Positions 1-11,661 of a stretch of 64,000 nt of DNA are shown here, one piece after another. Both the position numbers and the translations under genes were made by a program. Origin of the DNA: Delphinus delphis (Eukaryota; Chordata; Mammalia; Artiodactyla; Delphinidae). How positions within the stretch are numbered: the stretch's first letter is position 1; the number at the start of each line of letters is the position of its first letter. The stretch spans positions 77,007,281 to 77,071,280 of the forward strand of contig NC_082699.1 of assembly GCF_949987515.2 (NCBI RefSeq). The letters are read 5' to 3'. The notes beneath the pieces were generated by a model that did not search any database, was not told the DNA's origin, and was given only the letters and a program-made list of their open reading frames with translations.

Positions 1-1720
1 CCTCCCTCTGGGAGGCAGAATTCTACTCACGCTTGTGCAGCCCCCTCTTGAGTCCGGCAAGAACCTGTGGATATGTTATCTGGCGAAAGGGAGGTGTTGT
101 AAGTGGGCCTGACCTGATCAGGGAGCCCTTTGAAGCAGAGAATTTTCTCCAGCTGAGCTCAGAAGAGGATGTCAGAGCTTCAAAACATGAAAAGGATTCA
201 ATACACCACTGCAGGTTTGGGATGGAGGAGGCACATGTCAAGAAATGGGGGCAGCCTTAGGAGCTGACAGTGACCCCTGCTGACTGCCAGCAAGGAAACG
301 GGGACCTCAGTCCTACAGCCACGAGGACCTGAATTCTGCCAACAACAAGAAAGAGCGTGGAAGCAGACTTTTCCCCAGAGCCTCCAGGGGAGAATTCCAC
401 CCAACGAACACCTTGGTTTTAGCCTGGTGACACCCCGAGTAGAGAACTTTCCTGAAGCTCCCTTAGCTGACCTCTCCTTAGCTTTCAAGATTCTGCCAAT
501 AGCAGGTAACTTCTTCAGAGAATTCTCCTACTGTTTGGTGAGCACGGAGTGCTCCTGGGCAGGCTGCTGACCCCTCCCCTTCCCATCTCAGACCCTCTCT
601 CCTCGGTGATCCTCAGCCTCCACTACTCTGGCTTAGAAACAGAGGTCAGCCATGCACATGCGCAGCAGAGCAAAGAATTCTCCTCCTTACATGAAGCAGA
701 AACTCCCCCAAACAGGCACTATTCTTCTCCTGGCACACGTGCATCTATAGGTAGCAGAAACCCTGGACAGTCCATGCTACAAATGCATGCCTAGGGAAAA
801 GCCCCACGGACAGCAGAGGGCTGTGTGGGGAATAATTGGGCTGAGAATCTATGACGGAGGACTGACGGCGCTCACTAAGTGCCACGCACGTTGAGAGCGC
901 GAGGTGGCTCCTTTACGAAGATGGAGAGCAAAAGCCTTGGCGCACGTGGGGATCCACCAGCCACCTGGCCAGCCCCGGGGACCGCCTGGAGCAGCAGGCA
1001 CTCTCGTCACCCCCACCTCCAGCTGAGGGAGTAGGAGTCAGAGAGGTCTGCTGGTCTGGCTGAGCCAGGAGCCGGTAGCACAGCCTGAACTTGGACTCAG
1101 GTCCGCAGGCTACAAAGTGTCATGTTTTCCACCCATCCCTGGTGTGGCCAGTTCCACACACGGAGGTCTCCCGTCAGTCTGTGCAGCGGAAGCTCGAGGC
1201 AGGTCACATCGGGCACAGGCTTGGCCATCAGCATCCCTATTTGAAGACGTGAAACCGCAGCTCTGACAATGTAAGTCTCAGGCCCAAGGAGCAGCGCTGC
1301 TGCGTGGGCTGGCTCTACCGGGGTCCAGGCCCAGTGATGGCCCGCCAGCCCAGCAGTCGTTTCATTAGGGCCTTCCCATTCCAGGTGCTGTGGGCTCTTT
1401 ATTCCAGGTTGGCTCACCTGGACAGGGTGACGCTGAGGGGAGGGTTTCAAAGACAAATGTGCCCCCTGTGAAGAGGGTCTACTCTCTAGTCTGCGGCGTT
1501 GAGGCTATTCTGCGGACGGGGGTTTGCTGGCGTGAAGGTGACCCGTGAGCACCTATCTCCCCTCTTTGAGCCCTACGCGCACTAGAGCACCGCTTTTTTT
1601 TTGTTTTAAACTGGTTGTGGGTGGGGCAAGTCTTCACCCACCTGACCAGTCCCCTGGCCTCCTCACCCCCTACAACCAGAGCGGCTGCTGATTTGTTTCA
1701 TATGTTGGGTTGCAAACACA
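1..1720. other. Unassigned GC-rich sequence, no gene seen
   Basis: No reading frame here has protein-like composition or recognisable domains, and no repeat family is clear. About 850-1,060 has faint MIR-like wording (loss of the 'cactaagtgcc...' type tail), too weak to call. A run of T lies near 1,593. Confidence 0.4.
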
Positions 1721-1724
1721 CTGC

Positions 1725-1849
1725 ATTTGATTAGCAGATTAGATTTAGCTAATTATTAGTTAGCTATTTAATTATTAATTAGCTATTTAACTATTAATTG
1801 GCTATTAATTAGCTAATTAATTTCAAAATCTGATTAGCAGATTTTGAAA
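1725..1849. repeat. AT-rich block of TTAATTAGCTA-like units ending in a perfect hairpin
   Basis: About 100 bp of imperfect TAATTAGCTATT repeats sits in GC-rich surroundings. It ends in a perfect inverted repeat: 12-base arms at 1,821-1,832 and 1,838-1,849 around a 5-base loop (ATTAG). The word TGATTAGCAGATT occurs at both edges of the block (about 1,728 and 1,831). No gene or known transposon is recognised. Confidence 0.75.
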
Positions 1850-3095
1850 GCACCGAGCAGAATCCTGCAGGCCCTTCCCGGCTCTGCACGCCAGGGCTCT
1901 GTGATAAGCGTCCTTATCAGACTCTCTCTCCTGCGGTTGATGCTGTTTGCTGTGCACTGTCTGTCTGTCTCTCTGTATGTATCCACCCACCCATCCATCT
2001 ATGCGTGTATTTTACATCCACGAAACGTCCTAACCCGTAACCGTGGGGACAGAGTGGAAGGCAGCACGAGAGGCCCAACACAGCAGCAGCCCTGCTGCTG
2101 TGAACTGATCGAGTCCCAGCTGACAGCAGATAAGAGGCACTGTGGCCACATCTGCTTGCTTTAATTAAGGAGAAGATTGATAAGAAGTGTCAGAGTGAAA
2201 TGAAGAGACTCTAAGCCTCACTGGTCTGCTGAGACATAAGAAGCTGAAGATTAAAAATACAATAAAAGTTTCCCCAGAAAGCCTACAGAGGTAGTGACAG
2301 GGAGGATGGAGCTCATGGGGCAGCAGAAAAAGCCTGGCGATACTCGAGAATTTATCCCACTCCCCAGTCTCCAGCAGGGGAGGTGGCCTGATCTCGCCAG
2401 TCACTTGGACAAATTGTATTTATTCTGGGGTAAATGGTACTTTTCACCAAGGGAAAAGCGCTCCTGGACAAAGAAACGCTCGCCCTTCTCAGACACTGGA
2501 AGATGTTCTGATTCTGATTCCCCTGGGCTGGACGTGCACCTGCTCCTGTAATCTTCCCCAGGTCCAGACACGCCAGAGGCCGCCAGGCCCCTCCTACAGA
2601 CAGACTTGGAGGGGCTCAGAGTTCGGCCCAGGCCCAGGCCCCAGCCCCAGGCCGTCTGATCCCAGAGCTGCTCCATTCACTTGGACGGTCGAGATGCTGC
2701 AGCCTGCAGGACATACGACCTAGCTAAGGACTGAAAACTCACAATTCATCTGGATGCCGGAAGAGAGAGAAGCTGGGCTTCCAGAAAGCCTGGAACATTC
2801 TGCTGAATTCCCCTGAGTGGAGACCAAGGCTCTGAGAAATCTCAGCACACCTGTCCTTTGTTCTGAGAAGGAACAAATGCTCTTTGAGGAGGGTGCTTCT
2901 AACTGGAGGTGTTTTATTTTGAAAACTAAAGAACATGATCATCTAAAATCCCCAACGTTTGCTCCTGTTACTAAAAACAGGAGGTTGTGGTTCAGCCCCA
3001 CTGAACCCAGGGAGTCAGAGAGTCAGAAAGGCTGATGGCAACTGCTTCTTCTGCCTCTGTGGTTTTTTTTTTTTTTTTCCTCCTTAAAAAGAAAA
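1850..3095. other. Unassigned sequence with minor simple repeats
   Basis: No gene seen. It holds a short GTCT-rich stretch followed by CATC/CACC (about 1,960-2,005), a few GGCCCA units (about 2,626-2,652) and a 17-base T run at 3,062-3,078. Confidence 0.4.
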
Positions 3096-3099
3096 ACAA

Positions 3100-3172
3100 T
3101 GATGAGGACTCAGAGCCTGGAGACCCGGGTTCAAGTCCAGATTCAGCCGTGAGACCTTGACCAAGGAGCAAA
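3100..3172 (+). repeat. MIR SINE fragment
   Basis: The order 'ggactcagagcctgg ... ccgggttcaagtccag ... gagaccttgaccaag' matches the middle of the MIR consensus, including its tRNA-like B-box region. Both ends are lost. Confidence 0.65.
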
Positions 3173-3614
3173 GACGGTGGAGGCCACGGTGGGGCCCTGG
3201 GTGTCTACCCAACAGTGGGGTTTGGACAGGGAACCAGTGAGAAAGTGGACAGAACAAATACTCTGTAAACTTGAAAGCCCAAGACAACACATCTGCGAAG
3301 AACAGAAAGGCTGGTCAAGGTCGCCAGCCAGACCACGGTCCTTGTTATCACAGTCTAAGTGTACAGTGTCCCGCTGGCAGTGACAGTGAGAAGGGCTGCA
3401 TCACGCTCTGCCTTCATGGAGCCCCGAGACAGCCCCGAGGTCGGCAGGGGAAGAAGGGGGTCCCATCGCCATTTCCAGACGAGGATGCCAAGGCGTGCCA
3501 GGAGAGCCGGATGCGGGTGCCGCTCCTGGGCGTGCGGCTGCCCAGACCCCTCCCGAGGGCCCCATGGCACCAGGTGGGTCTTCCAAGGGGTCTCCGGGTG
3601 CTCGCATCTGCTCA
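3173..3614. other. Unassigned GC-rich sequence
   Basis: Several overlapping frames are open here simply because GC is high; none looks like a conserved protein. Confidence 0.35.
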
Positions 3615-3735
3615 ACGTGCCCTCCCGTTTAGCCCTTATCATACTTGGTTGACATCCTACGTACTTGGTAGCTTTTCTTCTCTGCTGGGCTGGGAGCTCT
3701 GTGAGCACAGCGACCACATCTGCAGGGACGAGCGC
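3615..3735 (+). repeat. L2 LINE 3' fragment
   Basis: Wording such as 'tgggagctctgtgagcacagcgacc' matches the L2 3' UTR motif (gagctccttgagggcagggacc). It is heavily diverged. Confidence 0.5.
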
Positions 3736-4518
3736 GTGGGCAAGGCGGAGTCCTCCGGCGCACGGGGCGGCGCTGGGGGCCAAGCCTGAGGGCCTGTGCT
3801 ACGGAAGGCTCCTTCCCGCAGCTGCTCGGAGACGCTTCGGAAGAGCCTCCTTTGCCTTCTGCCGCTGGACCTGGTGGCCTCAGAGACCTCCCGGTGCCAG
3901 TGTCGTGACCGGCATGAGCCAGCCTAGTTTCTTTTGGGGGCAGGGACCCTGCAGAACCAGACTGCTGGCCGTGATGACAGACGTGTCACCACCACCTAGG
4001 CATCCACAGCAATTTCTGCCTGGTAGCTGCTGCCGGGCTGGAGACCACTGGACGTTCTCGGCCCCATCAAAGGCATTTGTACGGCTGCCTCTGACCGATG
4101 GTTCCTCTGGACGAGGCTTGATGTCCAGGGGTTGCCTGGGAACCTGATCATCAGTTTTCTTCCTCTTATTCCTCCCCCGCTTCCAGCCCTGCTATGGGGA
4201 GATCAGAACCTTTACGAGCTGAAGGGTGGGCAGGTGGGCGGGCAGCTGCAGACCCGGGTCAGCCAGCCTTGTAGCGACAGGGGAGCTGACACACCAGGCT
4301 GGTAAAAATACATACTGCCAGGTTCTCTGAGGGCAGCCTCTCCCATACTGGGAGGCCCATTCAGTACCATCATCTACCAAATAGTACCAAATGCCCACAA
4401 GATGGGCAGTCCACCCCTGGCCTTTGTTCACACTGTTACCTTGGCCTCAAGACGCTCTGGCATCCTCACCTGCCTGCCACTCCCGCAAGCAAGGCCTCGG
4501 GGACTGGCTCTCTCACAC
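3736..4518. other. Unassigned sequence
   Basis: No gene, RNA or clear repeat recognised. Confidence 0.35.
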
Positions 4519-4640
4519 ATCCAGCAAACACGGAGCACCTGCTACCTGCCCGACACTGCGCTTGATGTTGGGGACGTTATCAGGGGATGTGAGCATCATG
4601 GTCTTGGCCTCCTGAGACACCAGGCCAGGCAGTGAGTGCA
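4519..4640 (-). repeat. L2 LINE 3' fragment, antisense
   Basis: 'cagcaaacacggagcacctgctacctgcccgacactgcgcttg' reads as the reverse complement of the L2 tail (ttattgagcacctactatgtgccaggcactgtgctag). Confidence 0.55.
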
Positions 4641-5479
4641 TCTAGAGCAGGGCTTGGGCAGGGCGTGTCCCAAGCACCCCGGGGGCCGGGGACAGCTCTC
4701 AACAAGCGGTGCCCACACTGAGGGACTGAGGGACCAGACAGACCCCACCACAGGGATGAGGAGCTGACACCGGGGCAAAGATCCACGGAGGGACCAAGGC
4801 CCTGTGCTGACGGGATTCACGTCTGTGTCCACTTGAAAGTGGCCCATCAGAGAGGAGGCGGAGCCCCTCACACTAGTCCCTCACTCTGCACACCCACGCT
4901 CAGCTGCACCCTGCGGGCTGCGCTCCACGAGGGGTCTTCCCACTCCTCGGTCCTGCGGGTCCCCCTGCAATGCCACTTCCCCCAGGAAGCCGCCAACTCT
5001 GTTGGGTGTCTCCCCTGTCTGGTGAACACGATAAGGAGGGAAGGAAGGACCGTCCCAGGACGGCACACGGCCAGCCTGTGCTCTGGGAGAGGGAGGGGTG
5101 CCTTCCAGAGATGGGAGGTGCCAGCCCCGTGCCGGGCCTGGAGACACGGGGTAAAAGCAGACGGCCTCTCCCTCCCAGGGCCCACAGCTTCCAGGGCAGC
5201 GCCCTGTGCTGTCTCCAACGGACTCCACTTTCTGAGAAACTCGGGCACCCAAGACAGTGCGGCCATCAGCAATTACTTTGCTTCTGTAGTGACTGTCCCC
5301 AGGGTGGCTGTTTGCCATCAAAAGCAAGGGAAATGGAATTCTCAGCTGGTCTGCGCCACCTGAGCCCAGAGACAGACATGCACACACCACGGACCTCGGA
5401 AGTGCTGGGAATGGCTCCCAGCCCCCATTCCTCGCCTGGAGGACCTCGGGCCAGGGGACCGTGTACTACTTACTACACA
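4641..5479. other. Unassigned GC-rich sequence
   Basis: Long open frames of up to about 185 codons occur on both strands, but they overlap each other and have proline/serine/arginine-rich random composition. Not called as genes. Confidence 0.35.
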
Positions 5480-5527
5480 CTCAGGGCTTGGCAAACAGCA
5501 CCAGATAAATATTTGTTGAATGAATAA
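5480..5527 (+). repeat. L2 LINE 3' terminus
   Basis: 'cagataaatatttgttgaatgaata' is the L2 3' end. Confidence 0.65.
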
Positions 5528-5935
5528 TCGAGAGAATGCTGGTCATCATTTACCAGGTGTTTTAATGCCATCTAATGTGGTAGTCATGGCACCAGGGCAA
5601 ACCTGAATGCAGATTCTTAAAACTGATGTGACAACCTGGCGCGGCTCCCCAAGCACGCCTGAGGGGCCTGGGTGTTGCTGGCCGACCTAGGAATCCCTGA
5701 GGGCCCTTCTGGTGCAAGGCTGCAGGGCCCTAGAGCAAGCGGCGGAGCCAGCTGGGAACTGAAAATGACCCTCCTGCCCTTGGTCTTGGGCCAAGAGTGC
5801 CCTTGGGGCAGGAATTCGCAGCAACTACCGATCCTGGCTGACCTCGGCCTGGCCGTGCGCGGGGTCCTCAGGCCCTCCTGACACCTGCTTTCTGCTGAAG
5901 GACCCCAGGTCACCTCCTGCTCTGTCTGAGGTCTT

Positions 5936-6035
5936 CCACTGGCTGTGGGTTGTGCTCCAGACAGGGGGGGTGACCCTGGGGGCGTCACCTGATTTCTCTA
6001 GGCCTGTAGCATGGGGACAGGCCCCTGGCAAGGCT
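5936..6035 (+). repeat. MIR SINE fragment
   Basis: 'gtgaccctgggggcgtcacctgatttctctaggcctgtag' matches the MIR core (gtgaccttgggcaagtcacttaacctctctgggcctcagt). Confidence 0.6.
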
Positions 6036-7535
6036 GTGAGACAACGGTGCCCTCCTCTGGCGCCCACGGGGCCAGAGCCCTCGTGCCCTCAGCCTCTAAC
6101 CCAGAGGCATGGCTGGCACACCAGGTTCCTCATCCAGGGTGCGATCCTGGGGCCTCGGTCAGCGGGGGGTCAGAGAAACACAAATGAACTTTACCCAGAG
6201 CCCAGGACACCCGCAGATGAATTCAAATTCAACTACCGCTTCCTGGGTGTCTTCTAAGCCCCAGGTACCACACTGTGCTTTGAAAAGACCGGCCTGATAC
6301 CAAGCTGGCCAGGCTGTAGCCCCTCTGGACAGCTGCGGGGAGAGCTACTTTCCTGGCTACTGAAAAAGCGCTCCTGCTTGGCCTTGGGGCACCTCCTTCT
6401 TCTCCCTTTTAAGTGCTCCTGCCTGAGCCTGGGGCGTCTTGCCTGGGGGAAGCTGCTTTGTACTCTGCTGCTAGCCAGCTCTGTCCTGAGAGAAGCCCTC
6501 CAGCCAGGCCTCCACCTGCCGGCCTCACTCAAAGCAAGCAGGGAGCACTGGAGGGGACAGCAAACCCACCTGCCGCTCTGTCAGAGCAGATGCCCACCCC
6601 CAAACACAGCCTCACTGCAGCCTTGACAAACACGGTCAGCGGGCAACCCATCACGCTGGTAAATGGAATCAACCGTTTCTCTTGCTTTCCTGCCCAGGGC
6701 CGTGATCACAGCTCCCCCTGCACCAAGAGGTGGCAGGGGACCGGCAGGGGTGCGCTCGGGACGCAGGGCTGATCCCTGCGAGGGGGCCGTGGGCGCTGGC
6801 TCGGCCCCACCGCAGCAGGGTCCTCAGCACACAGCACAGAGAGGCACCACCACCACCACCTCCGTCCTGTAGTGCACAGTCCTGCCCGTCTACGGTTTTC
6901 CAAGTGCTCGTCCCTCTGCTCTGGGGACGCAGCCTAGTCAGCTGGGTGATGCTCTGTAATCTACAGTTAGCATCCCCGTGGAGAGCCTGCCGGGGCCGGG
7001 ACCTGGGAGAGGCCGCATCTCATCTAACGCCCTACAACCCGGCAGGTGAGTGCGGGCGTTTTTGTTTGGCCACTGTCAATAAAGCCATACCTCCGAGCTT
7101 CCTGTGAACTTTGGCCAGTGGAATGAAAAGAGTGGAAGTCTCCTTGAAGGGGGCCGGCAGTGCCTCCTTCCCTCCCCTCGTCCTTCCCGCCGGCCGCAAT
7201 CCCCTGCAATCCACAGCAGCAACGGTCAGCACTACCGCGGCCACACAGGATGGGGTGGCGGGGGTCCAGGCCCCTGCACTGAGCGCGTCACACCAGCTTT
7301 GGCCCGCCTGCCACCAGGTTTTTGCGTGACTGAGACGTGTGAACTTTACCTAAGCCGCTCTCATTTGGGGGCTTCTGCTACGGTAGCCAAACCTCAGACT
7401 ACGGGACACAACCTGCAATTTCTGTGTGTCACAGACGCGGCTCCATTTCTCTAGGGCTCGCTGGCTGGGGTGCGGGCCAGCTGAGTCAGCCCCTGAGGGG
7501 CAGGCCGGGGCAAGGAGCGCTGGGACGAGGGCACA
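6036..7535. other. Unassigned GC-rich sequence
   Basis: No gene recognised. A short CAC triplet run lies at about 6,845-6,861. Open frames overlap on both strands and look like chance frames. Confidence 0.35.
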
Positions 7536-7539
7536 CCAA

Positions 7540-7800
7540 GGACCAGGGGATGGGGAAGGCTTCATGGAAGAGGCAACGGCAGCTCAAAGGGCAAGCAGGG
7601 AAGGCAGGGAAAGCGGTGGGCGGAGGCATGGCAACCACATCACCTACTTAGGTAGGACCTGACCAACAGAGAGACCTCGAGGGAGTGGCTGTGATGGGCC
7701 CTGAGAGTCATAAGGAAAGTTCAGGAAAGTTTCTGAAGGCCTGAAGCTGGAGGAGACCGGGAGGAGTCCTGTAAAAGTCCCAGCAAGTAGGGATGAGACC
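7540..7800 (-). repeat. Probable L2 LINE fragment, antisense
   Basis: 'ggggaaggcttcatggaagaggcaacggcagctcaaagg' resembles the antisense L2 body phrase 'gaaggcttcctggaggaggtg...'. The downstream part is heavily diverged. Confidence 0.4.
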
Positions 7801-8520
7801 CTGGGCCCCCCCACAGAAGCCAACCATCAACCCTCAACTGAACGGAGCTCTTAGTTACACCCCCGTGACAGCAGCCGGCACCTCAGGAGGGTGGTGACGG
7901 GATGACACTCGTTTGCCTCTGCAGCTGTGTTTCCAATCAACGGCCCAGCTCCAGGCCCCACCAAATTCTCACCAGCCTGCAAACCTCGGGCTTCAAGCCC
8001 CACGACTCTGGGGGGATAAGGTGAACCACATCCTAGATCAGCAGAGTAGGTGCAATGAACACATGACCGTGGGAACACAGTGAATAACAAAGACAAACGT
8101 TTACACACACTTTAAAGAAATTAACTCTCTTACACACACATAATTACAATGGTCTTGGAGAGAAAATGTAACTGTTTCACTGAGTTCTAGTTAATCTGGG
8201 TTAGGACACAATTCCAGACACACTGGAAGCTGGCTGATGTGTTCAGACATCTGAGAGACTCCAGGCTACCAAGCCCCAAGGGCCCTCGTGGACAGGCTCC
8301 GAGCAGCACGCGGACGGGGCACTTTCCTAGCTCCCCTTCCACTCGGTCCTTGATGCTACTTCCTGTTGGGGAGGCCACGGGTGAGCACAGCGGGTTAGAA
8401 ATCTCAGTACACGATGCAGTCTGTTAGTCCAATACAACGTCAAATCTATATCATTTTTATCAGATTATCCAAATTCATTAAGAAACTATTGAAACTATCT
8501 GGTCAAGTTAATCAAAACAT
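7801..8520. other. Unassigned sequence, turning AT-rich after 8,420
   Basis: Nothing recognised. From 8,420 to 8,520 the composition is AT-rich and unique-looking. Confidence 0.35.
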
Positions 8521-8524
8521 TCAT

Positions 8525-8580
8525 GGTTTCATTCACTCAATGATTACTTATTAACAGACGATTCTGTGCCAGCATCTGGA
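8525..8580 (-). repeat. L2 LINE 3' fragment, antisense
   Basis: 'tttcattcactcaatgattacttattaacagacgattctgtgcc' matches the reverse complement of the L2 3' terminus. Confidence 0.5.
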
Positions 8581-9015
8581 TCTGCCACTGTCCCTGCCCG
8601 GCAGGGTCCCCAAACGCCGGTCACTGCAGGCACACAGGAGGATGAAGCCTGCCCCAACCAGGAAGGAAGATGCTGCAGACCTTTCAGAGTGGACCAGAGA
8701 GGGCCCCCTCAGGAACAAATGCGCCTCTTTTCCAAAACCAAGGCTTCTGCCAAGAAAGCTGAATGTGGCTCGTGGTGAACAGAAGAAAAAAAAAAAAGCA
8801 GTTTCTGAGAAGGAGAAACACACGCACTACAAACACTCTTCCATGAACACCCAAAGCGCTGAGGTGAGAAAAGAACGGAACCAGTGTTCATCCTGGACGA
8901 GGAATGGAATCAACGGACCAATTCCGTTGAATGACATAGACACGGCATCCTGCAGCCAGCGGTCGTGTTCACTCAGCCCTGTGTTATCCTTCAATACAAA
9001 TGCAAAGACGTGAAA
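8581..9015. other. Unassigned sequence under a long chance frame
   Basis: A minus-strand frame of 213 codons spans 8,827-9,468. I do not recognise it and found no supporting splice sites or domain, so it is not called a gene. An A-run lies at about 8,785-8,798. Confidence 0.3.
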
Positions 9016-9019
9016 TGGC

Positions 9020-9580
9020 GGCTTCGGATTACCTCGGGGACGAGCGCGAGTGAGCACCTGTGCTCCCCTCAGAGGCGTCGGGGAGAGGAGCACGTTTAAA
9101 GGCCCCTCCAAGAGAAAAGACCACCACCGACAAAGCGCTGCCCCTCCTGACCCACCAGCGTGGGCCCCTGTCACCAAGCAGGGGCCTGGACTTCGGTCTC
9201 CAGGAAGCGAACAAGGTCCCCCATGGAGAGTTTCAGCCACTCCACAGGGCCTGCCCGGGAGGCTCTCGGGCAGGTCACTCCATGGAAATGGCTTTCTCAA
9301 GAGACTCTGAGGGAGGAGGCAGAGAACAGAAACAGGCGATGAGAACAGAGCAGCTGACAGCGTGCTCGACAGCTGGGCCCCCGGGGGGCCAGCCAAACCG
9401 CCACTGCACCGCCGGCGAGCAGCCCCGGCCCGCGCAGGCATCACGTGAGGGACGGGTGCCGCACCCACTCCGCGAGCTGCCCGTCAGCCCTCCCAGGAAA
9501 CATCATCACCGGGCCTCCCCGATCTGAAGCCCACGTTGCCGCTAACGATCGAGAAGGTACGTGAAACGCCTGTACGCGTG
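9020..9580. promoter_or_regulatory. CpG-rich segment, possible CpG island
   Basis: CpG pairs are dense, especially at 9,363-9,580, where I count about 25 in some 220 bp by hand. Ordinary methylated mammalian DNA has lost most of its CpG. It is not part of a repeat I recognise. It may be an unmethylated regulatory element or an exon. No promoter motif or gene start could be identified. Confidence 0.4.
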
Positions 9581-9693
9581 CACACAGACCCACACACACC
9601 AGAGGGCCACTGACACACTGACCGATTACCTAGTAAATAACCTGGGGAAGAAAATCCCCCACTGACGTCAGAGAAGTAGGATGTGCTGTATGG

Positions 9694-9720
9694 AACACAC
9701 ACACACACACGCACGCACGT
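9694..9720. repeat. Short AC / GCAC microsatellite
   Basis: An AC run followed by GCAC units. Nearby sequence (9,720-9,830) keeps several ACGT and TACG words. Confidence 0.85.
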
Positions 9721-10139
9721 ATCTCTTCAAAAGCCACATGTCACACGCGCCTGAAGTCGGATCTCTTTCTATACGTAGACACAGAAGTGTATAGACTCAG
9801 CCCTCCCCACGTAAATACGTACGTGTGTTTATACAGCTCCAAGCCCCTGAAATAGAAATCTACGTGCTTAGGTGAATCAGAGGTTCAGGAGAGTCCAGAC
9901 CCAGGTGCCCGTGCTCCAGACTAACCACTCGCCGAGCCATTTTCTTCTCCTTAAGTAGCCTTCCCTTGGCTCAGCCAGTGCCCCTCCCACTCTGACGAGG
10001 GACTTGAGGGCATACCTGCCCAGTGCCCACCGGCCCCCGTCTCCAGCAGGAGGTTCCTGGGTGGCCTCTTTTCCTCTGCCCTTGTCTAGGATCCCTGAGG
10101 AAAAGACAGGTCTCCTGGGGCCCCCAAGGGCACACTCAA

Positions 10140-10330
10140 GGGGCCACACGCGGATCACAGAGCAAACGGGAAGCAGACGATGCAGGGCCACGCCGGGGAT
10201 GCGGCTCCCATGGCGGGAAGAGCTGCACCGCGGACCAGGAGCGTCGGCGATCTTCGCCGCTGGCCAGCCTTGCCTGCTGTGGTATCAGAGAAGCGCGTCA
10301 GGAGCCGGGAAGGGACGGGCGTGTCAAGCT
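10140..10330. promoter_or_regulatory. CpG cluster
   Basis: About 20 CpG in 190 bp by hand count, outside any repeat I recognise. Together with 9,020-9,580 it forms a broad CpG-retaining zone. Function unknown. Confidence 0.4.
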
Positions 10331-10525
10331 GTCTCCTCTAACCCTGCTCTGATCCAGCTCTGCAGCTTCACTGTGCTCCTCGTTAAGAATTTCTTAATAA
10401 CTACGAGGGAACTGCCAAGTAATTGTTCTAATTATATAATACAAACACGTTATTTGCCAGAGTAAATAGATACTATAGTCCCAGTTATATATTACGGTAT
10501 ACAGCATTCAGTAACCTGATAACAC

Positions 10526-10564
10526 CTTACGGAAAAACCCAAACGAACTTTTTGGCCAACCCAA
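10526..10564. mobile_element. Half of a mariner-type MITE (terminal inverted repeat)
   Basis: The stretch contains 'ggaaaaacccaaacgaac' followed by 'tttttggccaacccaa'. This is one terminal inverted repeat of the small palindromic mariner-derived elements common in cattle and whales. The matching partner (TTGGGTTGGCCAAAAAG...) is not found upstream, so this is a solo end or a degraded copy. The 150 bp upstream is AT-rich and may be internal sequence of a longer element, but I could not confirm this. Confidence 0.75.
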
Positions 10565-10639
10565 CACAACAGTGAATACGATCGTGGTCACATCCCCAGA
10601 GGGTGAATATTTTTGAGCGTGTTCCATACGAGGAGGCCC

Positions 10640-10762
10640 GCTGCGGGCCCCTCACCCTCCGCCTCGCTGAACCCTCACGCTGCCCTGTGAGGTGGGCACC
10701 ACCTGCTCCTGGAACAGGCCAGGAGGTGAAGGAGCTTCCTCAGGGTCCCCCGTCGGGAGCCC
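10640..10762 (-). repeat. MIR SINE fragment, antisense
   Basis: 'gctgaaccctcacgctgccctgtgaggtgggcaccacc' and 'ccaggaggtgaaggagcttcctcagggtc' match antisense MIR (aatcctcacaacaaccctatgaggtaggt ... gaggttaagtaacttgcccaaggtc). Confidence 0.6.
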
Positions 10763-11096
10763 CGCTGAGCCCATCTGCGTCAAGGGCCAGTTCTGCCGGA
10801 GCGCCTGGCTCCGCCCCAGCTCAGCGCCAGCAACCCCTGACCTCTGGGGGAGGGGGCCTTGGAAGGTCTGCAGCCCGCGGCCCGAGGGCCTGTGCACCCT
10901 TCCCCTCCTCGCCCACAAGTGCCCGGGCCTCCAACAGTTCTCCCTCCGCTTCCCGCTTCCTGTACCAGCTGCCCAGTGACCCCCGAGCCCAGTTATTCAG
11001 AGCCTGAACCCCTGGAGGCTCGACCGTTGACACAGTGCTCCAGCCTCCGTCACCCCATCTGGTACACATCACACGTGGGGAAGATGGAAGAACAAC
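10763..11096. other. Unassigned GC-rich sequence
   Basis: No gene or repeat recognised. Confidence 0.35.
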
Positions 11097-11236
11097 TAGA
11101 GTTTCTGAGCGCTCACTATGTGCCAGTTACAGTGGTGACCACCTCACATTCACGACTCACGCGGGGTGGGCAGGTCTCACGAGGCATAGCCAAGTCTGGA
11201 CCCTGGGGCTCCTGACTCCCAGGGGCTCCTCCCTGC
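11097..11236 (-). repeat. MIR SINE fragment, antisense
   Basis: 'tttctgagcgctcactatgtgccagttacagtgg' followed by 'caagtctggaccctggggctcctgactcc' matches the two ends of antisense MIR; the middle is shortened. Confidence 0.55.
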
Positions 11237-11661
11237 AGCCCCCAGAAGCAGTACCCTGAGGAGCGCTGCCGCTGTCCTGCTGAGAAACGGGGTTACTTGT
11301 GACAATGTTTTCATCACAAGTCACCATAACCGTCAAAGAAAAGAAAGAGCGAGATTCTAACATACCTCCCAAACCCATCTGCAAAAGCTGGGCCGTGAGA
11401 GTTACCGTTGGAAGGGATTAAGTCACACAGGGAAGGCTTTCTGGTCTGTCAGTGAGTTGGGCAACCAGCTCCCCCACGCATGCACAGAGGCACACAGCCA
11501 CCTGCCCGTCCATTAGGCATGCGCTCTCCATCCTTTCCACCCACCAGCTGTCCAGTCACTTCGCTCTTCACCCACCCGCTCACCCAACTGTGCCTCGGCC
11601 CACCCAAGCATTTACCACGCAGCTGTGCACTCGTCTCTCCCTGCCCAAAGGCCCACCTACC
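11237..11661. other. Unassigned sequence
   Basis: Pyrimidine-rich from 11,500 to 11,690. No gene seen. Confidence 0.35.

Noticed and set aside
8827..9468. 213-codon minus-strand open frame
   Set aside because: No recognised motif, no splice sites; GC-rich, CpG-rich DNA gives such frames by chance. Kept only as a remark under the CpG zone.
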